Positions 51,818 through 61,989 of a DNA stretch of 64,000 nucleotides are shown here, one piece after another (the first letter of the stretch is position 1; every line of letters begins with the position of its first letter). The position numbers and the translations under genes are program-made. The notes beneath the pieces were generated by a model that searched no databases, had not been told where the DNA came from, and worked only from the letters and a program-made list of their open reading frames with translations. The stretch is from Golubevia sp. BC0850 (lineage: Eukaryota > Basidiomycota > Exobasidiomycetes > Golubeviales > Golubeviaceae). The stretch is taken from positions 496,001 through 560,000 of the forward strand of contig JAAVVG010000020.1 in assembly GCA_012976225.1 (NCBI GenBank). The letters are read 5' to 3'.

Positions 51818-51948
51818 GACGAATTAGATGAGGGTCGATTGAGGAGAGGATGGGGCGAGAAGTAAAGAGTTGCAGCTTCCTGTTGGCCCGCCATCACTTG
51901 TTTCTACTTTCATCCAACAGATAGTCTATCTAGAATAGAGTAAGATTA
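51818..51948. promoter_or_regulatory. 131-base bidirectional promoter, CDC5 and SCI1-like gene
   Basis: Two divergent start codons are only 131 bases apart, so both 5' UTRs and core promoters must share this space. No TATA box is evident. Both products are nuclear and connected to RNA processing (Cdc5 by family; the other by its RS domain), which makes shared control plausible. Confidence 0.6.
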
Positions 51949-53431
51949 ATGAATTCTACTGATTCTAATTCAGATAGATCAAAGGAGAAGGAAAGAGAAT
52001 CCAGATCCGAAAAGGAAGTAGATGGTCAAGGCGGCCATCAATCATCTTCCAGAAGAAGGTCTAGATCTCGCTCAAGAGATAGGGATAGGGATAGGGATAG
52101 GGATAGGCATGACAGAAAGGATCGTCATAATGCAAGTAAAGATTCAAGTAGAAGAAAGGAGAAGGAAAGGGAAAGAGAAAGAGACAGCCATCACCGTCAT
52201 TCCTCTTCCAGAAGATCCACGTCTCCATCTCCAAGACATTCTTCAAAGTCAAAACATCATCGTAGATCAAGATCTGAAAGCTCTGGAGATTCACTTGCTT
52301 CTGGATCAGGATCTGAAGATTCAGAAGATGATGAAGAAGAAGCAAGGAGAAGAAGGAGGAGAAGAGAGAAGGAAAAGGAAAAGGATAGAAGTAGAGACAA
52401 GAGGAAAGAGAAAGAAAGAAGAAGACGGGAGAGAGATGAAAGTAGTTCAGAAGAAGAAACCAGAGAAGAGAGGAGAGAAAGGAAAAAGAGGAAGAAGGAG
52501 AAGGTGAGTACAATCGTAGTTGGTGGAGGTTGGGTTTTGACGAGAGCAAGTTCAGGGAGTGAATGGCTGTTGAGTGAATGTTTTCTTTTGAGGAAATTAA
52601 TATAGGATCTTCTGGGATCAGTGGTCCTTTGTCTCTTGTGAAGCCAGTTTCTGAGCCAGCTGACTTTTACCTCCCTTGCCACCTACTTCAGAAAGCAGCC
52701 AAGAAGGCTCATAAAGAATCTAAGAAATCTGGGAATCTAGGAGCTATAACAGAATATGGGAAGTATGGAATTATAGCTGAAAGCGAGTGAGTACCTAAGA
52801 ATGAGGAGGACCACATGTCCCTCAAAGTAGAGAAAGGCGAATCTGATCTTTTTACTTCTATTCATACCTCTCGATAGCTTAACATCAAGACTTCAATCCT
52901 CTTTCAGAGCTTGGTTAGTTGAAGAAAGACACATCAACCCTGAAACGATCTCCAAAGCAAACGAAAGAAAAGAAGCAAGTCGATTCATTGAAGATTTCAA
53001 TACCGCTACTTTCCCTTCTGAGAAATATTACGATTTGGAGGTGAGTTCCACTTTCTTTTCGTCTGAACCTATATCCTTTTTATCGCTTTCCATCTTCCTC
53101 CTTCTCATTTCCCAACCTTTCTACACCTCACATCTTCCCATCGCAGGCACATGAACGTCGTCTAGAACTCATTCGTTCAGGAGAAACTCTACCTCTTTCT
53201 TCTGGATACGATCCATTAGCAGATGAACAAGCTGCAAAAGCTTCTCATAAAGCTCAAAGATTACAAGCCAGTTCTTCTCAAGTCAAAGAAGAATTCATGT
53301 CCAAATCTCAATTGGAAGCTTTGAGGAAAGTTCAAAATGAAAGAGTTGAAGCTGGGAAAATGAAACAGCTGGGAATCAAAGCTAGTAAGAGTTTTGGAGT
53401 GAGAATGGATGGGACTAAGTTTGATAAGTGA
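51949..53431 (+). CDS. RS-rich nuclear protein similar to style cell-cycle inhibitor 1 (SCI1) family
   Basis: Four exons (51949-52503, 52692-52786, 52908-53040, 53147-53431) give 355 residues. The first 185 residues are an Arg/Ser/Asp/Glu-rich RS-like domain, including five Arg-Asp repeats (bases 52078-52108), typical of splicing-linked nuclear proteins. The second half carries a conserved-looking block: EYGKYGIIAESE, AWLVEERHINPETI, and RFIEDFNTATFPSEKYYDLE, which resembles the plant SCI1 family and its animal and fungal relatives. That assignment is from memory and the fungal role is not known to me. The protein ends with a basic helical tail (SKSFGVRMDGTKFDK). An alternative is a general RS-domain splicing accessory factor. 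Confidence 0.7.
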
Positions 53432-53749
53432 TGATAGCTTCTTTGTGTGTTTATTATTATTTTTCTCTTGAAATTGGCAAACGTTGGTGTTCTGGTTAAT
53501 CTCTGAATTTGGATGGGGAGTTCAAGCAAGCTTTGAGGAATGAGAAAATCCTTGAAGCTAAAGAATTGATAACAGACATCAACCCATTCGTTTTGGGAAG
53601 AAGAACACGGTTTTGTCATGAAGCATGAAACGTCGAACTTCTAAATCGTATCTTCAGAGATAGTGCAAACTCAAGTCTCACAACACTTTCAAACGAACAT
53701 CCAATCGTATTCAAGTGTTCAACATTTACAAACACAACAGACCGATAAA
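53432..53749. other. Convergent 3' flanks of the SCI1-like gene and K2
   Basis: No gene is seen. It must contain both polyadenylation regions. Confidence 0.5.
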
Positions 53750-55174
53750 TTAACAGTACAAGCCTTTAGCACAACGACTGGGGTCGAACCATTGTTTTGG
53801 CATTCCCATAACCCCAAGATCAAGATCAGCAATGCCATTGATGCGACGAGCTTGAACATCAGACTCGGAAAGGAGGTCTCTGATATCGAAAGCATCCTGA
53901 TAGGAGAGAGTTGAAAGGTAGGAGGGTCAGAGATGGCAAGGAAGAATAATCTCAGGCCGAGATCCTCAGTAAACACAAGTTGTTCTCGATTCGGAACTCA
54001 CATTGACGGCCTCTTTGTTACCTTTGACGATTCTGTTAGCCATGTTCAAGATAGACAAACCCGCTCTGGCTCCAACAATCCATGGGCCGAGGCGTTTCTC
54101 AGGTTGAGCATCATCTTCATCGTCTAGACCTCTTTTCTCGACTGAAGCTAGCTTCGAAGTGAAATCTTTAACTGCATCTGAAGTCATAAATTTATCGGCA
54201 TCAAAAGTTCCATCCTGGTCAAGAAAATTAGGAGTTCGGGAAAAGTCAGACGAAGGCAAGGACCTAACGGGTCATCCAATCTACCTTCTTGTGTGACTCA
54301 CATTGATGGCTTCCTTGGAACTATCGATGACTCTACGGGCTGCGTTCAAGAGACCTACTCCCAATCTGGCACCGAGGGCCCAAGCGAGACGCTTCTCTGG
54401 GTGGTCTTGTTCGACTTCTAGATCTCTTCTTTCCACTGAGGCTAGTTTAGAGACGAAGGCGTCAACATCGAAAGGTCCATCCTGGTAGAAAATCAGGGGT
54501 TCAAAAAGGAAAATGTCAGGCCAAGACTCTTTCCCCCATTGGATCAGGCCCAATCAAACGTATTGATACTCACATTGACAGCTTCCTTGTTAGCTTTGAC
54601 GATTCTGTTAGCAATGTTTAAGATGCTGAGCCCTGCTCTGGCTCCCACGATCCATGGGCCGAGACGTTTCTCAGGTTGAGCATCGACTTCGTCAGTCAGA
54701 TCTCTTTTTTCTACTGAGGCTAGCTTAGAGACGAAGTCTTGACCCTCATCTGAAGTCAAATAAGTATCGATCTCTGCTTCCTTCATTCCGAGGAACCTCA
54801 AAGCGTAACCGGCAAAAAATGGGATGGAGAGACGTTTCTCTGGATTGGTCTGTGGAACAAGGGGTCACAGGAAGAAGCGAAGCAGAACGCTAATCAGCAT
54901 GGTGAAAAGCTAGACATCCTGGCTCTCTGAACGTGGTGGGAGGTTACTCACTCCGTAGTCGAATGACCTGGCAATCTGGGCTTGAGCATCGGAAGCGACA
55001 GCGTCGCGTCTTTGCTGTGAGAGGTAGCGGAGGATAACCCAAAGAAGGAATCAGCGAAGAGCTTCTGATGTTCTTACAAGATGAAGGACGCAAACTAACC
55101 TGGACTGGGGCAGCAGAGACGGAGACCAAAGCAGAGACGAAAGCAAGGGGTAAAGCTAATTTAAGGAGTTGCAT
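53750..55174 (-). CDS. K2: secreted modular peptide precursor with dibasic (Kex2-type) sites
   Basis: Six exons (55174-55100, 55014-54952, 54849-54574, 54481-54302, 54214-54002, 53896-53750), all phase 0, give 317 residues. Exon 1 is identical to that of K1. Dibasic sites lie at RR 27-28, KR 51-52, 94-95, 107-108, RR 156-157, KR 168-169, 225-226, 238-239 and RR 286-287. Cutting there gives long peptides of 43, 49, 57 and 48 residues, 12-13-residue acidic spacers ending PEKR, and a 30-residue C-terminal peptide with two cysteines. Three long peptides begin with a hydrophobic/cationic segment (LGPWIVGARAGLSILNIANR, or LAWALGARLGVGLL) and end with an acidic-polar part closing in LASVEKR or a variant; the first (LSIPFFAGYALRFL) differs. 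The layout is like fungal Kex2-processed repeat precursors; the products are not ones I know. Confidence 0.87.
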
Positions 55175-55319
55175 TGTTGAATAGGATTTGAGAAAGGAGG
55201 GTTTGAAAGAGAGTGTGTTTAGAAATTAGGAAATAGAAGCAAAGTTGTGAAAAAGGTAGGCCAGCTACGATTTGGGTTGAAGAAGAATGAGAGAAGAGAT
55301 AGAGATGAACGTCAAGTTG
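55100..55319 (-). repeat. 220-base inverted repeat, right copy (K2 exon 1 and 5' UTR)
   Basis: Partner of 42467-42686, with 219 of 220 bases identical in inverted orientation, 12.4 kb apart. All 75 coding bases of exon 1 are the same. Confidence 0.95.
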
Positions 55320-55355
55320 AGGGAAGAGCAGCAAAGTGGGAGGTGTTGGGGAGCC

Positions 55356-55365
55356 TTTTATATAC
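55356..55365 (-). promoter_or_regulatory. TATA box of K2
   Basis: On the minus strand GTATATAAAAGGC lies about 40 bases upstream of the shared segment, at the same relative place as the K1 TATA box, although the bases around the two TATA boxes differ. Confidence 0.6.
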
Positions 55366-56622
55366 AGCTTCTGAAAAATGGAATTGATGAAACAGAATCA
55401 ATCAAAAGCATTAGTAAGGGAGGGCATTAGACAAATACATGGGGTGGGAAAAAGAGTAGGAAAAGGGGTTGAGAGGGAGGACCTACACTCGATGAGGCGC
55501 GTGCCTTAGATCTTGGGTCTGTGACAGAGGTGGCGGCCTTCTCTAGATAGAGTTAGAGCTGGAACGTTAAGAAGGATCCATTTCCCATGGGCCATCAGCA
55601 TACATACTATCCCTAAATTCTAAAATTCTGTCCTCAAAAGATCTTCTATGGGTGTACTTGTATACGTACGCGCCGCTGATCGTGATGAGATTAAAGGAAT
55701 GTTCTCAAACAGAAATCCCCTCAAAACTCTTTCCATAACCTAAATGCTAGATCTTGATCACAAATTTCCCTCAGGGGTCTCTGGAACCCATTCCTTGAAA
55801 TCTTGAAAGTCGGTACATACAAGCATGTAGAGACCGATCAAAGGATGTACTATACATATCAGGTCTCTCAAGCCAGTGATTGGGTTCATCTTTTGATGGA
55901 GGATGTTTGTACAGCTGGTAGGTATTGTCTTGAGGACAGCTTGGATAGTCATTCGAGTAACGTCGACAAGGGGCATAGCCAAAAAGGGCTTTGGACTTAG
56001 TCTCAGTTTCAAGCTTAGATTCTAATTCCTCGAAAAATGCAACTGAGAGAAAGGGAAAGTTAAAGTAGATGTTTGGTTGGGACTTTGGGGCTTTGGGAGC
56101 GCAGACGTCGAAAAAGGCAGCGAAAAGAAGAAAGACGCTTTCGCTCTTTGTATCTCTCGACTGACTCTTTTTCTTTAAGCGATTTTTCGTTAAACGATTC
56201 CATCCTCTGACAGGAGCGAACTAAATTGTGTAGGTAAAAGTGGAATGCGATGAGATCGCGCGAGGAGAGAAGATCGACGCTCGCCGCCTCTGTCAAAGTG
56301 GGGCTCACATAGAATCGAAACCAAAAAAAAAGAATCTTATGGAACTGATTCTTCCACTATACTAGATATGTACCGAGATTCAGAGTCATTGATGAAAAGT
56401 CACTCACTCAACTCCAGCCACCCTTCTTCTGTTTCGGAAGTGTTCAAATCAAAAAAAAAACCCCCCGATAAGAAAGTCTTTAAAAAAATGCGATTGACGA
56501 TTTCATGTCTTGGAGTCTTCAAATTGTAGTGTGTGCAACAAGTCTAATGAATGAATGTTTGGTTTAAAACATGAGACAATTTTTGAAAAAGAGAAAAGAA
56601 AACTTCCGAACTTATCACCTTT
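55366..56622. other. Gene-poor region upstream of K2
   Basis: AT-rich with A-runs near 56321-56331 and 56451-56461. Short open frames on both strands show no splice logic or family match. It should include the K2 upstream control region at its left end. Confidence 0.45.
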
Positions 56623-57868
56623 TCAATTCCTCTCAATAGGAATCAGTTGATCAAAGAGTCTTCTATCCAAATACCAACAATCTTTATCGACCCCAATCTT
56701 CAACCTTCTTTCACCTTCCTTTAAACTTTCATCATTAGCTCCCACTTCTCTCCCCCAATCGGTTCTTCCTCTAATAGCCCCCATAACCCAATTCCAACCT
56801 TTCTTATAAAGACTTTTCCCACCTTGTTCTTTCTCCTTCTTTTTGAGTTCAGCCTGACTCTGATTAGGAGGTGCAGAAGCCTCCAACGAATAACCGAATT
56901 TGGCTTTCCCAACTCTTAAGAGGATTGCAGATTTAGCACCTCTAGAACCACCGAATTTACTTGCTGATCCATCTACTCGATAGATGTTGGATAGTGGAAC
57001 CACTCTTTCTAGCGGATGATGGTTCGAATGGAAAAGTCCTCGTTGACGGAAGGCGGTTAGGATTGGTCGCGGGAGGAGTGAAGGTGGGAGAAGGGAAGTT
57101 AGGGAGCGAGAAGCTGACCGGAGTGATATGCTACGGGTTTTGGGATGGAGAACTACTCTGGTGACGGTGCTGCAGGAGGGGGAGGGGAAGGGGAAGGGTT
57201 AAGAGAAGGGTTAAGAGAAGGGGTAAGAGAAGGGTCAAGAGAAGGAAGTAATAGACGAGGTGGCGAGACAGAGATAGTGAATTGCTTCGATGGAGAACTC
57301 AGCAAGCCTCTTAAGAGATAGATGGACATAAGGTCTAGGCAGGTTTGCCTTGCTCCTATGTATATCAGTCTCTGTAAAAGCTATTCTAAGACAGACCCCC
57401 CATCTTGAAATCTCTCATTAAATCTTCCTTCTTTGCAACACTCAACTCAACTCAACCTCTATGTACTCACTTTGCCGGAATCCAGAAAAACATCCAAGCA
57501 AAAACGCCACCAATGGTCATGGTTCCAAAACCAGCCAGGTACCTTATCCTGGAGTCTAACAACTTTGGAGGGTTCTCAGGATCTGATTTCCTAGGGATTA
57601 GTGGCCATGAAAGATGATCTTTGACCATTAAACCAACTGATAAGCCTGCAGAACCGAAGGCTAATGCACATAGATAGTAGAGTGACACTTTCATTGGTGA
57701 AGGTCCTCGATACAGAACTCTAGGTCGAAGATCTTTTGAGGTGGAAGTTGAAGCTGATCTCAGATGCAGTTGTAGGGAGCGGTTCAGGTTAAGGGCCTTA
57801 CTTCGGATGGGACTAAGGATAGCATGACTCATTTTAGAAGTCGATTGACTTAGTCGAGCTGCCGTCAT
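56623..57868 (-). CDS. Mitochondrial membrane protein, TMEM223-like
   Basis: Two exons (57868-57471, 57169-56623) give 314 residues. The N terminus is basic and Ser/Leu-rich without acids (MTAARLSQSTSKMSH..., RSASTSTSKDLRPR), a likely mitochondrial presequence. Two membrane helices follow (YYLCALAFGSAGLSVGLMV and AGFGTMTIGGVFAWMFF), then a soluble part with VVPLSNIYRVDGS and the end DRRLFDQLIPIERN. Two helices close together, then a Pro-Leu-x-x-hydrophobic segment and a terminal Leu-Phe-Asp resemble TMEM223, an inner-membrane factor for cytochrome c oxidase subunit 1 synthesis in animals; the match is weak and from memory. The 301-base intron contains tandem copies of a GGTTAAGAGAAGG-like unit at 57197-57243. 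An in-frame ATG at 57949 would add 27 hydrophobic residues. Confidence 0.6.
57197..57243. repeat. Short tandem repeat in an intron
   Basis: About four imperfect copies of a 12-13-base unit (GGGTTAAGAGAA and variants GGGGTAAGAGAA, GGGTCAAGAGAA) follow a GGGGAAGG tract, inside the intron of the TMEM223-like gene. Confidence 0.8.
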
Positions 57869-58027
57869 CAGTAGGAGTAGGAATGGGAGTAGTGGGATAG
57901 GTGGGTCAAAGAGAAGGAAGTTCTCGAAAGATTCTCTTCTCCATTCCACATCTCATTTGATTCAACTTCTCTTACTATTCCAACAAGTTCTCTAGTCTTC
58001 AAATCCTCAATTCCCAGTCCTCTGCTT

Positions 58028-58684
58028 ATGGCATCCTCACCGAAGTCGTCTTACGCTTATCACCTTAAGCTTGCAGCTGAACCGATTCTTCTAGTGACAA
58101 TTGTAACTTCCTTAGCTTTAAATCTTTCAGTTTTGACAACTCAACAAAGGCAAGATTCAACTTTACATTCAAGAAGATTGAGAACTTTGAAAGAACTTGA
58201 ACAAGAGAATCAAATCATTCTGTCTAAATCTACTATAACATCTCCATCTCCATCTACTTCTCATCTTCTACTCCCTTCCTCAACCTTCTTCTCAAAAGAG
58301 TTACTTCTAGCTAACAAACTCAAACATCTAGGTTTGAATCCTTCATCGATAGGAATTCATCCATCAATCCAAAGACAGTTGAATCAATCTGATGAAATCC
58401 CATTCTCATCAAACGTAGCTTGGTCTGAGGCTCTGTTTGGTAAACCTGGTCAAGCAAAGACTGGAATGAGGAAAGCTGTGGCTGGAATCAAGGAGGCTAT
58501 GACTAGGGGGATTAGGAGGACTGAAGAAAGTCAGGAGAGCGAGAGACAAGCTTTGCAAGATGGGGGTGGGGGTGGGAAGATTGATCACAGAGAGAATTGG
58601 ACTGATGAGGATTGGGAGAGAGGTGAGTTGATTGATAGATCAGATAGTTTGTGGTGTTGGGGTTCTGTTGGAAGAAGGGGATAG
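58028..58684 (+). CDS. Small protein with one N-terminal membrane helix, unknown function
   Basis: Divergent from the TMEM223-like gene by 159 bases. The start MASSPKSSYAYHLKLAAEP is followed by one membrane helix (ILLVTIVTSLALNLSVL) and a Ser/Leu-rich, then charged region, giving 218 residues if unspliced. A good donor (GTGAGT at 58623) suggests that the true end is spliced. With acceptor ATAG at 58684 the tail would be EVCSKDLVGYSLKERW...; with the weaker acceptor two bases later it would be GLLQGSGRLFLKGKMAWLPP, which looks more protein-like. I cannot decide between them. Together with its neighbour, a mitochondrial location is conceivable. Confidence 0.55.
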   Translation: MASSPKSSYAYHLKLAAEPILLVTIVTSLALNLSVLTTQQRQDSTLHSRRLRTLKELEQENQIILSKSTITSPSPSTSHLLLPSSTFFSKELLLANKLKHLGLNPSSIGIHPSIQRQLNQSDEIPFSSNVAWSEALFGKPGQAKTGMRKAVAGIKEAMTRGIRRTEESQESERQALQDGGGGGKIDHRENWTDEDWERGELIDRSDSLWCWGSVGRRG

Positions 58685-59146
58685 AGGTCTGCTCCAAGGA
58701 TCTGGTAGGTTATTCCTTAAAGGAAAGATGGCTTGGCTTCCCCCAGCTCTTGTGAGATAGAACCTTCATTTTTCGATCTCTGCTAATAGATACCATTTCG
58801 AAAGTTGGGTCTCTTGAACCGAGGAGTCAGGAAGTCGGGAGGTTTGAAGCGGAGAAATTCAACAAATGACAAAAGAGAAGGACCAAAGTCATCCCAAATC
58901 GAAGCACACCCCAACCAATTTTGGGATCCAGAGAAGAATAACTCAAAATTTGTTCAGGGCTTGATGCACTGGAAAGGAGGGGTTTGAATGGGGGAGGCGG
59001 GAGAAGGAAACTCAATGGGGAGCAAACCGAGAATGGCAAGGTCGAAAGAAGCAAAAGTGAAAGGATGGGGGGGGGGAACAGCTTCCACTCTTCCTTTCTT
59101 AGGAAGCATTCCCAAATAATTTAAAATCAGGACTCATAGAGAGATG
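58685..59146. other. Intergenic, no gene seen apart from possible 3' exon at left
   Basis: The left 75 bases may hold the last exon of the preceding gene. A run of nine G occurs near 59067-59075. Nothing else is supported. Confidence 0.4.
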
Positions 59147-59717
59147 ATCGAAAGGGAAGCGGAAGTGCTCGCCGATCGAAAGAGCTTCTCTGTCTCTCTG
59201 AAGGTCGAGCAATTCGACGACGAACCGCCGTCTCTTTCCCAAGAGTACCAATCGTAATTCTCTTTTCCCCTTCCATCACTCTTTCGAAAGCATTCTCATT
59301 TCAAAAGGCAGCTGAAAAGAACCCACCACTCTCCATCAAATTGTTGAATTATCAAAAAGTTGAGGAACATCCTTTCAACTAATCTCTTTCCTTCCCTCTC
59401 CCTCTTTTCTCCTAGCTTTCCTCCAAGCAACTGAATCAACATCAACAAACGAATCTGATTCAGGTCCTTCTATCGCGTCACTTTTGAGATCTGATTTCTC
59501 AATGGGTTCAACTTCTTATTCTACTTCTACTTCTAGGCCTCAGACTCGAAATCTGGAATCTGAAGCTGATGATTCTCAATCTTCAGTCACCGAAACTATG
59601 TCGACGCCGATCTTCTATGGGAACATTTATGAAGCGGGAAGGGAAGCCAGGAAAGAGAGGGCAGGGACTGAAGGAGAGAAGGTGAGAGGAGATGGAGGGC
59701 AGAGAAGGTATTTCTGA
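59147..59717 (+). CDS. Possible small spliced gene, unrecognised
   Basis: Two coding-like pieces: an ATG at 59147 opens 36 codons (MIEREAEVLADRKSFSVSLK, then VEQFDDEPPSLSQEYQS), and an open piece from about 59417 to a stop at 59717 contains ATESTSTNESDSGPS, TSTSRPQTRNLESEADD and MSTPIFYGNIYEAGREARKE. A CCTAG acceptor precedes the second piece, but the phase does not match the donor after the first, so an exon or a boundary is missing from this model. Ser/Thr-rich, no domain recognised. Confidence 0.35.
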
Positions 59718-61989
59718 AAGGGCTGTTGACGAAAGGCGAATTCTGAAAGTTGGAAGAAGCTTTGTTCTGCTTGTTATTTTCCATTTCTTCTTATGTAATT
59801 TATGATGTCTATCTTTCAGCTGTTCTGTTGCGCTCAAGTCCTCCAACTACTCTTCTGTAGGTAGAAGGGAAATCCTTCTGGGACTCTTCTAGAAATTTTT
59901 CACTGGCTTCAGAAAAAGCGATTTGCCCCAACTTCTTCTCTGTCTGAAAAGACGAGAAGATGTATTCTAACGAAAGCCTGGATCAAAGATTGAAAGAGTG
60001 AGTGGTTGTAAACAGTTCTGCTTTTCCCTTGAAACAGAGCTGACCAAAATCTCATTTGGTTGTTCAATATTTCAATTCTCATAAGCAGATCGGGAAAAGA
60101 GGGGGTCGAGACTCGCGATTTTGTGACTACTATACTGTATGTAAAGCAGTTCGCGCTCGATCGCTGTTGAGCGAAAACTCAGACCTCTTTTCTTCTTCCT
60201 TCTTGACCATCGCATCCTTTTGCTGATTTGACCTTACTCCAATTCGAGGCATAGCTTTGAGTGGTAGAAAGAAGTAAATCATCCATATTCAAGCTAATTT
60301 GACGCCATCGAAGTGAAGAATTAAAGAAAACCAAAGATTTCTGACTTTTGCCTTCCTTCGCTTCAATTCCCCTCCACTCAGTATTCGTATTATGGACCAG
60401 GAACTCGCAATCGAGAGCTCAAAGAAGAAACTTGCGACCTTCAGTTCTCTCCACACAGTGATCTACTTCAATTGGGAAATTCGAGAAGCCAGAGACGAAC
60501 GAGAGGTAGTAGCTTCAAGATGGAAAGCTGGGCTAGTAGGTGGAATGTAGGGCAATTTCTCTCTTCTCTTTCTGGATACCTCAATCGCGATATTCTACTA
60601 CATCAACCTCAAGCTCATCGTGGAACTCTTGGTCTCTTCTTGAGTCGCAGAACAAGAGCTAGAAAGACCGAGAGTCTCTTCTCTCCAATTAGACCTTCGC
60701 AGCTTGCATGATCAAGGAGAGACGCTGCGAGAGGATGAGTCGAGCTACAGGGCTGCAGAGGACAGGCCAAGAAGAGTTCGGAGGAAGGAAAGGATGATAG
60801 GTGAAAGAAGAGGGTAGAGAAGGATGAGTGCAAAGGTGGTCGCAAATTGGGAGTCGAGATGCTGGGAGGAGAGATGTGAGAAGAGAGGTGGAGATGACAA
60901 GTTGTGTCTTCGACTAGAACTCATGAGGCTGTTGAAGAATGAGCAGATATAATTCCAGTATGAGGACAAGGTGAGGAGAGATAGCGACTAGGAATGGCAG
61001 TTCCAATTGCAGGAATCTTTGACCCTCGAACCTCAGTCTCTGAAGTATGGGAACTTTTTGCAAGAGCCGAACAAGAGACAACAAGAATTCTCATTCTCCA
61101 TTTTTTCGTGAATGAGCTGTGTCGAGCCTGGTGGGGACAGGATTGACGAGACTTTGAGCTACGAGCCGAGGAGATACGGACACGAGAGGAATCGAGATCA
61201 GCCAGAGCAATCTTCTCATAAAACGATCAGAAGATGATCTCAAGATCTCAAGTTGAACCCCCAGCCACTCAGAGCTTCTTCGAAAAAGACGAAAGAAGGG
61301 AACGAAGCTCCGGAGACAGATGACCTAGACGAACTTGCTGTTCTCTCTCTCAATTTCTAACCCTTTTCTCTTAGGATAAGTCAGACGTGCTCAGTACAAG
61401 CACTTGGCAAAGAGACCAAAGATCTCGAATTGGATTGAGATCAAGTCTTTGGGCTGATCTTTGGTACTCTTGCCTTTCGAGATTCGAGACGAGGTGGCTG
61501 AATGGGGGTGTTGATTTGGTAAGACAAGTGAAGTCAGGAGCTCGAGTGAAATCGATTTCGAATCAATGCTCAATTGATTTGGGCTGTAGACGGGATCGAG
61601 AGGGGCGGAAGCTATGCTGCGGATAGATACTTTTGTCTCCTTGGATTAAAGCTTTCCAAAAGAAGGAGAGGTTGGGAGTCGATAGCTAAAGTTGTTGGGA
61701 CATGCTACTATATGCATTGATGCTCTGTTGTTGAACCTTTCCTTCTAAGAACAAAATCTTCTTCCCTTCTAATTAGTACGATAAGAATGAGATGCTGTTG
61801 CGTCTCCTCTCCTTTCTTCTCCCTCCTACTCTCACAAGGGCCCAAGGCCTTGAAAGAGTTGGAAAGACCTGGCGGAACCCTCTTCTGCATTTCTAAAAGC
61901 CCTCTTTCCGTCACTCAACTCCTGAAAATACAGAACCTCAATCATCTTGTGAACTTCAGTAAATTAGGCAAATGAAATAACAGCAAGTT
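59718..61989. other. Unresolved 2.3 kb stretch
   Basis: No closed gene model. Plus-strand fragments with protein-like text: 60392-60548 (MDQELAIESSKKKLATFSSL..., ending near a GTAGGT donor), about 60825-60951 (MSAKVVANWESRCWEE..., ending LLKNEQI), and 60994-61146 (MAVPIAGIFDPRTSVSEVWE..., ending WWGQD). They may be exons of one diverged gene or remnants. No family, terminal repeat or reverse transcriptase text is recognised. Confidence 0.3.

Noticed and set aside
52080-52108. Telomere-like repeat GGGATA
   Set aside because: It is the Arg-Asp repeat of the RS-rich protein in frame, not a terminal or interstitial telomere.
55140-55320. The 220-base inverted pair as terminal repeats of a mobile element
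   Set aside because: The copies are promoter-plus-exon 1 of two paralogous genes, the interval holds ordinary host genes, and no transposase or target-site duplication is visible.
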